Both the position numbers and the translations under genes were made by a program. A model generated the notes under the pieces. The model saw only the letters and a program-made list of their open reading frames with translations, was not told where the DNA came from and ran no database searches. From NCBI GenBank assembly GCA_937910305.1, contig CALEPS010000030.1, forward strand, positions 1 through 12,298: a stretch of DNA of 12,298 bases, written 5' to 3'. Shown piece by piece: positions 1 through 5,708 of this stretch (the first letter of the stretch is position 1; each line of letters starts with the position of its first letter). The DNA is from an uncultured Bacteroidales bacterium. GTDB taxonomy: Bacteria; Bacteroidota; Bacteroidia; Bacteroidales; Paludibacteraceae.

Positions 1-1175
1 ATGTTACATTATTATCTTTACACGATATAGGCGGTAACCTTCCCGCACTGATTAGAGATACAATACAACAACGATATAGAAATCAGCGGACAAAGTATGT
101 CTTACTTGTAGGTAATGTCCCGGACTTGCCTTTTTATGATGGTGTACAAGAAACCATGAGCGATCCACCATCCGATATATATTATTCATGTTTAAGTAAA
201 TCTAACATCTCTGACCAATGGAAAGACTTTAATCCTACGGTATTTATAGGTCGTTGGCCTGTACAAAATCCTGATCAATTACATAATGTAGTAGCCAAGA
301 CTATTAATTCTGATTTATATCTCAATAGGCATAACCCTAGGAAAATAGGCCTATTTTCTGGGAAAGGGAGCTATGAGAATTATATGCATGCTGATTGTAA
401 ATATATCTTTAGTAATCTAATACAATCGGGGAACTATTATACAGGAGATTTAATAGATGGACGCACCTTGTACTCCTCGTCATTTAACATCATGAGAAAT
501 TACTTAGAAGATACAACAGATCCCGTATGGTTATTCGTATACGATGGTCACGGAAAATCAACAAGTATAGGAAGCCCCTATAATCTTTCCCATACCAACA
601 TAGGGACGATAGATACTTATCATTTAAATTTTCAATCTTTCGGCTTTGGTTTTGCTTGTTTGCTTGGCAACATTTACCATGATGATAATTTTTCCAGGTC
701 ATGGTTAACAACCGATAAAGGAGGTGTTACTTATTTTGGGGCAACGACAAATACCACCCTAACTTCTGATAGATATTTTTCTCGAAAGTTATTTAATCAA
801 CTTAAAGATAAACCGATAATGACGATAGGAGAGCTTGTGGGAAACGCAAAGGCGAAGTACTATAATCCAGACAAAGTGGTATGGAGGCGCAGAGAGGCAA
901 AAAAATATGTATTGTACGGAGACCCGAGTTTGTACTTGTTTGGTCTAAATCTCCAATATAATCAACCATACAATATCCAGAAACGCTTACAGCAAGGTGA
1001 TGAGGAATTTGTTGGTGATATTATTTCAGTTAACATTTATTCAATTACAGGACAATTATTACGTGCCTGTGATGATAACAAACCAAACCTCCAAGGACTG
1101 CCAGCCGGAACATATATGGTCACTTATAAGTCTGAAAATGACAATCATACCACACAAAAAATTATACTGCAATGA
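1..1175 (+). CDS. Gingipain-like peptidase C25 with T9SS sorting domain (5' partial)
   Basis: This is the C-terminal part of a secreted cysteine endopeptidase of family C25 (gingipain type); the 5' end lies outside the window. The frame is open from base 3 (reading VTLLSLHDIGGNLPALI), so the TTG at 126 is not a real start. C25 hallmarks appear in order: 'KYVLLVGNVPDLPFYDG', 'SDIYYSCL', 'VFIGRWPV', the catalytic His in 'YDGHGKS' (codon 549-551), the catalytic Cys in 'FACLLGN' (codon 657-659), then 'GVTYFGAT' and 'LYGDPSLYLFG'. His and Cys are 36 residues apart, close to the 33 in gingipains RgpB and Kgp. The last ~55 residues ('ISVNIYSITGQLL' to 'QKIILQ') form a type A T9SS sorting domain, so the enzyme should cross the outer membrane by T9SS and be surface-anchored or released. 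Both catalytic residues are intact. A PorU-type sortase is less likely from the motifs. The stop overlaps the next start by 4 bp. Confidence 0.9.
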   Translation, partial: VTLLSLHDIGGNLPALIRDTIQQRYRNQRTKYVLLVGNVPDLPFYDGVQETMSDPPSDIYYSCLSKSNISDQWKDFNPTVFIGRWPVQNPDQLHNVVAKTINSDLYLNRHNPRKIGLFSGKGSYENYMHADCKYIFSNLIQSGNYYTGDLIDGRTLYSSSFNIMRNYLEDTTDPVWLFVYDGHGKSTSIGSPYNLSHTNIGTIDTYHLNFQSFGFGFACLLGNIYHDDNFSRSWLTTDKGGVTYFGATTNTTLTSDRYFSRKLFNQLKDKPIMTIGELVGNAKAKYYNPDKVVWRRREAKKYVLYGDPSLYLFGLNLQYNQPYNIQKRLQQGDEEFVGDIISVNIYSITGQLLRACDDNKPNLQGLPAGTYMVTYKSENDNHTTQKIILQ

Positions 1176-1855
1176 AAACAAAATTCTTCTTTATAAGCCT
1201 ACTTATCGGCTTTACAATGTGCATGGTTTCATGTAACAATAAAGTCTCTCAGGAAAAAGAAAAAGAGTTGATAAACGCTATTTATCAGTCGCTGGATTTG
1301 ACTCCCGAACAGTTTGCAGAGACAATGACCAAACAAGGTTTGCACGAAGCGGGGAGGTATGAGATGTCTTCGTCTTTCGTTCAATCTTTCACAAACGTAA
1401 ATCTCAGTTCGAATTATCACTATGAAGATCAAATTCTCGTAGAAATAATATGCACAGGTGATGTTATAAATACTATTGGATATAGTCGATATCTGAATGG
1501 AGAATCCAATATAGCTGCTTATTACAAACTGTTTTCAGATAGAATAGCAGCGTATGGTTACACGGATTGGCACGGTTATTATGCAGACCCTGCGGAAGAG
1601 CCATTTTCTTTCTCCGGCGGAATCGCAGGGGAAGAAGTTGCTGACAGGACAGAGCTAAGCGGCAAAATAAAAGACGAAAACCTGCGTGACAAGAGTACCA
1701 TACAGTACTATGTAGAGGAATTTGTTGTCAATCATGACAATCTGAGTTTATGGAATGGACGGATTCTTTTGTCTTCAAATGTTTATGAGGCAGGAATATC
1801 GTTAACAGGCAGTATAAAAGACATTCATCTTTCATTTACTTTAGAACGTAAATAA
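1172..1855 (+). CDS. Putative lipoprotein, possible partner of the C25 peptidase
   Basis: A 227-residue protein with a lipoprotein signal: a basic start (MKTK), a hydrophobic stretch and a lipobox 'MVSC' with the acylated Cys at residue 21. An Asn/Lys/Glu-rich linker follows, so it should be attached to a membrane facing the periplasm or the outside. I do not recognise the mature domain. Residues ~30-65 look helical ('KELINAIYQSLDLTPEQFAETM'); the rest alternates polar and hydrophobic residues and looks beta-rich, ending 'GSIKDIHLSFTLERK'. No catalytic motif is visible. The ATG overlaps the stop of the upstream peptidase gene (ATGA), which implies translational coupling. In Tannerella forsythia, secreted proteases are encoded beside lipoprotein inhibitors (potempins). 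An inhibitor or immunity role here is inferred only from gene order and lipidation; this protein is larger than potempins and I see no sequence resemblance. Confidence 0.75.
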   Translation: MKTKFFFISLLIGFTMCMVSCNNKVSQEKEKELINAIYQSLDLTPEQFAETMTKQGLHEAGRYEMSSSFVQSFTNVNLSSNYHYEDQILVEIICTGDVINTIGYSRYLNGESNIAAYYKLFSDRIAAYGYTDWHGYYADPAEEPFSFSGGIAGEEVADRTELSGKIKDENLRDKSTIQYYVEEFVVNHDNLSLWNGRILLSSNVYEAGISLTGSIKDIHLSFTLERK

Positions 1856-1921
1856 TGCCATCTACATTCTCTTCAGGGTCAGCAGGTGGAATAAGGCTTG
1901 AACAAGAGTCAAACAAGACGT

Positions 1922-1943
1922 AAGTAAGAGGCAAGTAAGGGGC
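1922..1943 (+). repeat. Short 11-bp tandem repeat
   Basis: AAGTAAGAGGC (1922-1932) is followed directly by AAGTAAGGGGC (1933-1943), one mismatch. It lies in the otherwise featureless stretch 1856-2009 after the lipoprotein gene. I see no convincing GC-rich terminator hairpin there, only AT-rich runs near 1970-2000. Confidence 0.5.
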
Positions 1944-2009
1944 AACTCGTGATCATTTATGCTAAAAATGTAAAAAATGAATGTTAAATTGAATTTTTTT
2001 GTCAGAACA

Positions 2010-2041
2010 TTTGCGTATGTCGAAATTTTACAGTAAATTTG
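2010..2041 (+). promoter_or_regulatory. Bacteroidota-type promoter upstream of the antitoxin-like pseudogene
   Basis: A TTTG -33 element (2010-2013) and a TAAATTTG -7 element (2034-2041), 20 bases apart, match the Bacteroidota housekeeping sigma pattern TTTG-N19-21-TAnnTTTG. Transcription would start near 2048, giving a leader of ~18 nt before the ATG at 2066. Confidence 0.65.
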
Positions 2042-2065
2042 CGACAAATTTCAAACAAAAAGTAA

Positions 2066-2248
2066 ATGCAATCTGTTGAGGATAAGATATTAACATCATT
2101 AAAAAAGAGCGGAAGGGGTGTCGTTTTCACTCTCTTTCCATTCCAGCAATTGCTGATAAATCTTCCGTTTAAACACCCGTTCCATAATTTATATCTGAAA
2201 AATCGCTGCAAGATTACTAAAAATATTTGTTTCCCGCAAATTTTATAA
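2066..2248 (+). pseudogene. Degraded DUF6088/AbiEi-like antitoxin gene
   Basis: The open frame begins 'MQSVEDKILTSLKKSGRGVVF', which resembles the start of Bacteroidota DUF6088 (AbiEi-type antitoxin, winged-helix) proteins, whose N-terminus typically reads 'S(I/V)E(D/E)KIL..IKK.GRG..F' and continues for ~200 residues. Here the similarity fades after residue 21. It resumes in another frame as 'PAIADKSSV' (around 2140-2170), then returns to the original frame as 'KHPFHNLYLKNRCKITKNI', which recalls the family's '.AL..L...G.I.RL.KGIY' segment with key Gly and Tyr changed. The ORF stops at 60 residues. I read this as a gene broken by at least two small indels and then truncated. No toxin partner (AbiEii-like nucleotidyltransferase) is present downstream. 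The promoter is intact. Family assignment is from memory of the motif; a short intact unknown protein cannot be excluded. Confidence 0.45.
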
Positions 2249-2252
2249 ACAA

Positions 2253-2277
2253 AAAAATATAGTTTCCCCATATTTTT
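2253..2277 (+). terminator. AT-only hairpin after the antitoxin-like pseudogene
   Basis: AAAAATAT (2253-2260) pairs perfectly with ATATTTTT (2270-2277) around a 9-base loop AGTTTCCCC. The stem has no GC pairs, so it is a weak terminator at best, but it sits 5 bases after the pseudogene stop codon. Confidence 0.3.
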
Positions 2278-2351
2278 ATGTTCCTATATACATATTGCCC
2301 CGCAACTTTAGATTATTTTAGTCCGCAAAATTCGGAGTAAGAAGAAAACAA

Positions 2352-2375
2352 TTCTCTAACAAAAAGCGTCCCCCC
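2352..2375 (+). repeat. 24-bp direct repeat, copy 1
   Basis: A 24-bp sequence starting TTCTCTAACAAAAAGCG and ending in a run of six C is found again at 2822-2845, 470 bp downstream. This copy continues into a complete hairpin. The exact length and complexity make chance unlikely. Confidence 0.8.
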
Positions 2376-2388
2376 AGACGCTTTTTTT
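2361..2388 (+). terminator. Strong hairpin terminator, probably bidirectional
   Basis: AAAAAGCGTC (2361-2370) pairs with GACGCTTTTT (2377-2386) around the loop CCCCCA and is followed by further T. An A-run on one side and a T-run on the other make it usable in both directions. It separates the antitoxin-like pseudogene from the next promoter. Confidence 0.65.
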
Positions 2389-2398
2389 GCCTTTTTTC

Positions 2399-2429
2399 TT
2401 GCATATGTAATTTTTTTGTTATATCTTTG
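2399..2429 (+). promoter_or_regulatory. Bacteroidota-type promoter for the 2554 ORF
   Basis: TTG (2399-2401; the full -33 consensus would be TTTG) and TATCTTTG (2422-2429), 20 bases apart, fit TTTG-N20-TAnnTTTG. Transcription should start around 2436, leaving a leader of roughly 115-120 nt before the ATG at 2554. Confidence 0.65.
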
Positions 2430-2444
2430 CAGCCGGAAACGATT

Positions 2445-2543
2445 AAAAACGTGCGAAATTGCCATTAAAAATAATTCAAAAACGTGAAAGATTTGCGTTT
2501 GGAATCCTAAAAAATCGTGAAAAAACAAAGCCAAGCACAAAAT
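2445..2543 (+). repeat. Leader with a 33-bp-spaced AAAA(A/T)CGTG motif
   Basis: Three degenerate units of 33 bp start at 2445, 2478 and 2511. Each opens with AAAAACGTG or AAAATCGTG, and the CGTG cores sit at 2450, 2483 and 2516. The first two also share a following GAAATTGC / GATTTGC. They fill the leader between the promoter and the ATG at 2554. They could be protein-binding sites, an RNA structure or a degenerate tandem duplication; I cannot tell which. Confidence 0.5.
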
Positions 2544-2553
2544 CCTTTCGGTT

Positions 2554-2757
2554 ATGAAAACCTATTATGAAGCCATTACGGCACAAATCAATGCAGGGCT
2601 TTGGTCTGACTGCATGACTATGTTCGACCGCGCATGGACGTTAGATTTCTACTACCGTCTTTATTCGCTCGTTCTCCAATACGAGCCCGAACGTTCGTAC
2701 GGATACCAGCGACGCATCGTTTTTACTGAATCTATCAGTTTCGCTACATATATATAA
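2554..2757 (+). CDS. Small hypothetical protein, 67 residues
   Basis: I do not recognise this protein ('MKTYYEAITAQINAGLW' to 'SISFATYI'). It is rich in Tyr, Trp, Phe and Arg ('DRAWTLDFYYRLYSLVLQYEPERSYGYQRR'), has no signal peptide or membrane segment and looks largely helical. Support for it being a gene: its own consensus promoter and leader upstream, a terminator-like hairpin 42 bp downstream, and a base composition visibly richer in G and C than the AT-rich surroundings. Against: the N-terminal sequence looks like part of a larger protein and stops abruptly in an AT-rich run (TATATATAA), so it may be a remnant. No Shine-Dalgarno is visible. A GTG-started 17-codon frame (2517-2570) overlaps its start in another frame. 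Confidence 0.5.
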   Translation: MKTYYEAITAQINAGLWSDCMTMFDRAWTLDFYYRLYSLVLQYEPERSYGYQRRIVFTESISFATYI

Positions 2758-2798
2758 TTACACCCCAAAAATCAGGCTAATAAGCGAGCAACGCGAGT

Positions 2799-2823
2799 GA
2801 TCTTTCAGCGAAGCGGTCTTTTT
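2799..2823 (+). terminator. Hairpin plus T-run after the 2554 ORF
   Basis: GATC-T-TTC (2799-2806) pairs with GAA-G-C-GGTC (2810-2818) around the loop AGC, with two wobble pairs and one bulged C, followed by TTTTT. Position and T-run fit an intrinsic terminator; the stem is imperfect. Confidence 0.4.
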
Positions 2824-2845
2824 CTCTAACAAAAAGCGTCCCCCC
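2822..2845 (+). repeat. 24-bp direct repeat, copy 2 (hairpin cut in half)
   Basis: Identical over 24 bp to 2352-2375. Here the right arm of the hairpin (AGACGCTTTTT in copy 1) is missing and protein-coding-like sequence begins directly (GGCGAACTATAG). The junction therefore looks like a rearrangement breakpoint. Confidence 0.8.
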
Positions 2846-2943
2846 GGCGAACTATAGAAAATAGCACATCGGATGTCTCAGCCATCGGTCATAATGTATC
2901 AGGTTTTTATACCTCATATTCTATTGCGACATCTAGTACATCA

Positions 2944-3510
2944 ATGCTTTCTGAATCGATCCGTGAGCACTCTATTTTGGCAATTCCTCCTAAGGCATCC
3001 AAAGTAATATCGATGTTTACTATTGCATCTGAACTTTTCTTGGATTGTGATTTATATAGATATCCCGCAGACTCAGCATCCATATCATTTAGTGAGGAGG
3101 ACTCTCCTATTCGTTTCAGCAACTATCTGACATACCATTTAGGTATGGATCCGCAAGAGAAAGCGATAGAAAATAAATTCTATGTCTCACGCATCAGTAA
3201 TTATGCTAAACCAACATTTGCTAAATATGTTCGCCGCGAAAATAAACCTTGCCAAAACATGACTGATGAAGTAGGCGATGAGTATCGACCGGAATATGCT
3301 GTTGAGGTATATGATTTAATCTATGGCATTGATATATCGAATTGCTTTTATAACCGCTATGACACGGGATCAAGGATAATACTATATAAAGATATTACTC
3401 CCAAGAATCTCCACTATGACAAGCAATATAATGGTTATATCCGATATGCTAACTCTGAACGCGAACAATATGTCCAAAAATTAACCAACCCATTTGCTAA
3501 ACCGCAGTAA
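2944..3510 (+). CDS. Conserved-looking hypothetical protein, probably 5'-truncated
   Basis: The first usable ATG gives 188 residues, but the frame is open back to a stop at 2827. Protein-like sequence ('TIENSTSDVSAIGHNVSG') extends upstream to about 2851, where it meets the 24-bp repeat at 2822-2845. No start codon, signal peptide or promoter lies in that upstream part, so I think the true 5' end has been lost and this is a gene remnant, although the remaining ~220 codons are uninterrupted. I do not recognise a domain with certainty. The pattern 'ILAIPPKASKVISMFTI', 'SPIRFSNYLTYHLG', 'NKFYVSRISNY' resembles hypothetical exported or lipoprotein-type proteins of Bacteroides and relatives, with a beta-rich look and no catalytic motif. 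It is followed by a good terminator. The function is unknown. Confidence 0.5.
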   Translation: MLSESIREHSILAIPPKASKVISMFTIASELFLDCDLYRYPADSASISFSEEDSPIRFSNYLTYHLGMDPQEKAIENKFYVSRISNYAKPTFAKYVRRENKPCQNMTDEVGDEYRPEYAVEVYDLIYGIDISNCFYNRYDTGSRIILYKDITPKNLHYDKQYNGYIRYANSEREQYVQKLTNPFAKPQ

Positions 3511-3552
3511 ATTAAGAACTTATTAATTCCCCTCTCCCCCCTTTTTTTGCAC

Positions 3553-3582
3553 AAACGTCATCCTTTTCAGGTGGCGTTTTTT
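3553..3582 (+). terminator. Intrinsic terminator after the 2944 gene
   Basis: AAACGTCATC (3553-3562) pairs with GGTGGCGTTT (3570-3579; 10 bp, two G-T wobbles) around a 7-base loop, followed by more T. It ends the accessory region before the next promoter. Confidence 0.65.
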
Positions 3583-3723
3583 GTTGTCGTTTTTGTTATC
3601 TGCTGATAGTAACTCCTTTCAATCACTCAGGACCGGTATTTGGCATAAGGCAGCCTAAAAAACTATCGAATGGGCACCAAAGAGCTCAAAAAGAAAGAAA
3701 AATAGCAAAAAAAGCAGAAATGA

Positions 3724-3755
3724 TTTGCAGATTCCATATTTTTATTGTACCTTTG
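3724..3755 (+). promoter_or_regulatory. Promoter of the four-gene surface-protein operon
   Basis: A TTTG (3724-3727) and TACCTTTG (3748-3755) are separated by exactly 20 bases, a near-perfect Bacteroidota promoter. Predicted start of transcription is about 3762, giving a ~47-nt leader before the ATG at 3809. It is the only promoter I find for the genes from 3809 to 12211. Confidence 0.7.
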
Positions 3756-3808
3756 TCGCCGAAATACCAAGAAAAGCATTACTTTGTCAATCATAAAACC
3801 CCAAGAAT

Positions 3809-4849
3809 ATGAAAAATCTTCGAATTTACCTCTCTCTTTTTTTGTCAATGACTTGTGCTGCGCTTTTTGCTGATGGCCCTACTGCTACATTGCAGCAAGG
3901 CGATGTTCTTACGGTCTATTATGGTAATGATGCCTTTCAAAAAGCATATGCAGCAGCGGAGGATGGCGGGATCATTACCTTGTCCCCGGGTACGTTTACT
4001 CAGCTGTCTGCTAATTTGGAAAAATCATTGACGATCAATGGTACCTATGGCATGAGTCCGGATAGTGCCAATACAACTTATATCAATCAGATTATTGTAA
4101 AGGCAGATAATGTAAAGATAGAAGGAATCTTATTTCAATATATCAATTTAGGGACAATAACGAACTGCACCATCAAGAGATGCGGGACGAGCTATTTAAC
4201 GAGTAACTCAAGTTCGGACCAAAACACCAACACATTGGTGGATCAATGCATCATATTTCAGTATGATCATGCCTTTACTAACGGTGTAAACTATGCGATA
4301 AAAAATTCCACTATAAACTACTTTTATAATGATTCGAATCCGAGTACCCAATTGGCCAATATTACCAATTGTTGGATTTGGAATTTTTATTGTTACAATT
4401 CCTCTACAGGTCGTCCTTATGCTGTGTATAAAAACAATGTATTGTGTATAAACTCATATACATGGTCGAGTAGTTCCAATTATAATTTAACTCTTTCCGC
4501 CCCTTCTGAATTTTACAATAATTGTTTTTACCTGATAGGGAGTAGTAATAAAACATACCGCTACATGCCTTCTTTCTCCTCCGGATGCCTTAATACGGGC
4601 AACACCATTCTTCCTACAAGTGGGACGGCTGTATTTAATATGAATCCCGCTTCTATAACTAACTCCTATTTTCCTTACCGCGATAGTCTTAATCTCAAAG
4701 GAGCCGATAACACACCGATGGGAATAATGGGAGGAACCGGCTTCAATGACTACCCGGCTATCCCTCGTGTACTGAACGCTACAATTGATGCCCAAAATGA
4801 TGGTGAAGGATATTTGAACGCCTCCATCAAAGTGAAAGCAGAACGCTGA
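3809..4849 (+). CDS. Exported beta-helix-like protein
   Basis: A 346-residue protein with a clear signal peptide (MKNLRIYLSLFLSMTCAALFA, cleavage near residue 21). Residues ~35-75 ('AFQKAYAAAEDGGIITLSPGTFTQL..NLEKSLTING') match the opening of right-handed parallel beta-helix proteins (pectate-lyase-like/NosD-like fold). They are followed by short coils such as 'YINQIIVKADNVKIEGILFQYINLGTITNCTIKRC' and 'NITNCWIWNFYCYN'. It is very rich in Asn, Ser, Thr and Tyr. I see no polysaccharide-lyase active-site motif, so binding or a structural role is as likely as catalysis. No T9SS sorting domain is present at the C-terminus ('YLNASIKVKAER'), so export is to the periplasm or by association with another protein. 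It is the first gene of the operon; the next gene starts 14 bp downstream. Confidence 0.75.
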   Translation: MKNLRIYLSLFLSMTCAALFADGPTATLQQGDVLTVYYGNDAFQKAYAAAEDGGIITLSPGTFTQLSANLEKSLTINGTYGMSPDSANTTYINQIIVKADNVKIEGILFQYINLGTITNCTIKRCGTSYLTSNSSSDQNTNTLVDQCIIFQYDHAFTNGVNYAIKNSTINYFYNDSNPSTQLANITNCWIWNFYCYNSSTGRPYAVYKNNVLCINSYTWSSSSNYNLTLSAPSEFYNNCFYLIGSSNKTYRYMPSFSSGCLNTGNTILPTSGTAVFNMNPASITNSYFPYRDSLNLKGADNTPMGIMGGTGFNDYPAIPRVLNATIDAQNDGEGYLNASIKVKAER

Positions 4850-4863
4850 TTCTCAACCTCTCT

Positions 4864-5706
4864 ATGAAGCGTGCGCTTGGCCTCATAGTATCTATCTGGA
4901 TGTGCTTCGCAGTTAGTGGTCAAACACTAACGAACTACCAGTATTGGATAGACGCTGATCGGTTGCTATCCACCACCTCAGCAATGCCAGCCAATACAGG
5001 AAGCGCGGAGGTAAATTGGTCTATCCCTACTACCGATTTGCGGGAAGGCATGCATGCGCTCTTTTACCGATTCCAAGACAATGCGGGAGCATGGAGTTCC
5101 CCCTCCGCATGGCAGTTCTTCGTAGTGCGCACTCCTGAGAACGCTATTCCTGCTGTTTCTACCATTGAATACTGGGTGGATACGGCGGTCGTCAGCCGGA
5201 AGACATCGCCGGTGAGCGACGATGCGGTAGCTTTCTCTATAGACACCCGCTCCATGCGGGAAGGTCTCCATACACTTACTTATCGCCTCAAAGACAATGA
5301 GGGCTTCTACAGCGCAGCGCGTACATGGCATTTCTTTGTCTATCGTATTCCCGCGCATGCCACTGCTGAGGTGGTTGCGATGGAATACTGGATAGATAAC
5401 AATGTGGCAAACCGACAGCAGCAGACATTATCTTCCCAAGAGGCCGTGCTATCACTGGATGTAATGGCTTTGGGAGAAGGAGAACATGTGCTTTACTATC
5501 GCCTGTTAGATAACGAAGGGGTCTATTCGGCCGTATTCATCCATCCATTCCAAGTACTCAATCCCTATAATCCTGTGATGCTATTACCATATGATACGCC
5601 TACGCTCAATACATTACAGCGAGCAGCCAACCCCGATTATATGGCATATCCTACCGCTATCGAGAGCCAATTACCGGAAATAGAATGTATTAACCCCGAA
5701 GACTGA
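4864..5706 (+). CDS. Exported protein with three YWID repeats
   Basis: A 280-residue protein with an N-terminal signal peptide (MKRALGLIVSIWMCFAVSGQ, cleavage near residue 19-20). The body is three tandem modules of ~72-76 residues. Each opens with 'YWID/YWVD' (residues 27, 103, 175) and has a central '(R/G)EG.H.L.YR..DN.G.(W/Y)S' (60-79, 132-151, 204-222), with 'W.FFV.R.P' closing the first two and 'FQVLNP' closing the third. Modules of this type occur in other secreted Bacteroidota proteins; they look like compact beta-sandwiches, and no enzymatic motif is visible. The last ~45 residues are Pro/Asn-rich and do not look like a sorting domain. The gene sits between the beta-helix gene (14 bp) and the large repeat gene (2 bp), so it is almost certainly cotranscribed and likely acts with them at the cell envelope. 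The precise function is unknown. Confidence 0.75.
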   Translation: MKRALGLIVSIWMCFAVSGQTLTNYQYWIDADRLLSTTSAMPANTGSAEVNWSIPTTDLREGMHALFYRFQDNAGAWSSPSAWQFFVVRTPENAIPAVSTIEYWVDTAVVSRKTSPVSDDAVAFSIDTRSMREGLHTLTYRLKDNEGFYSAARTWHFFVYRIPAHATAEVVAMEYWIDNNVANRQQQTLSSQEAVLSLDVMALGEGEHVLYYRLLDNEGVYSAVFIHPFQVLNPYNPVMLLPYDTPTLNTLQRAANPDYMAYPTAIESQLPEIECINPED

Positions 5707-5708
5707 TC

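Noticed and set aside
126..128. TTG as the start of the C25 gene
   Set aside because: The frame is open to the window edge and the upstream residues match C25 proteins, so the gene begins outside the window.
997..1236. 79-codon + strand frame overlapping the protease end
   Set aside because: Out of frame with both real genes and crossing their junction; no features of its own.
1862..2540. Three - strand open frames (1862-2047, 2002-2271, 2313-2540)
   Set aside because: They arise from AT-rich DNA, cross clear + strand promoters and the terminator, and have low-complexity Phe/Lys-rich translations.
2352..2845. Invertible (phase-variable) promoter between repeats
   Set aside because: The two 24-bp copies are direct, not inverted; recombination would delete, not flip, the segment.
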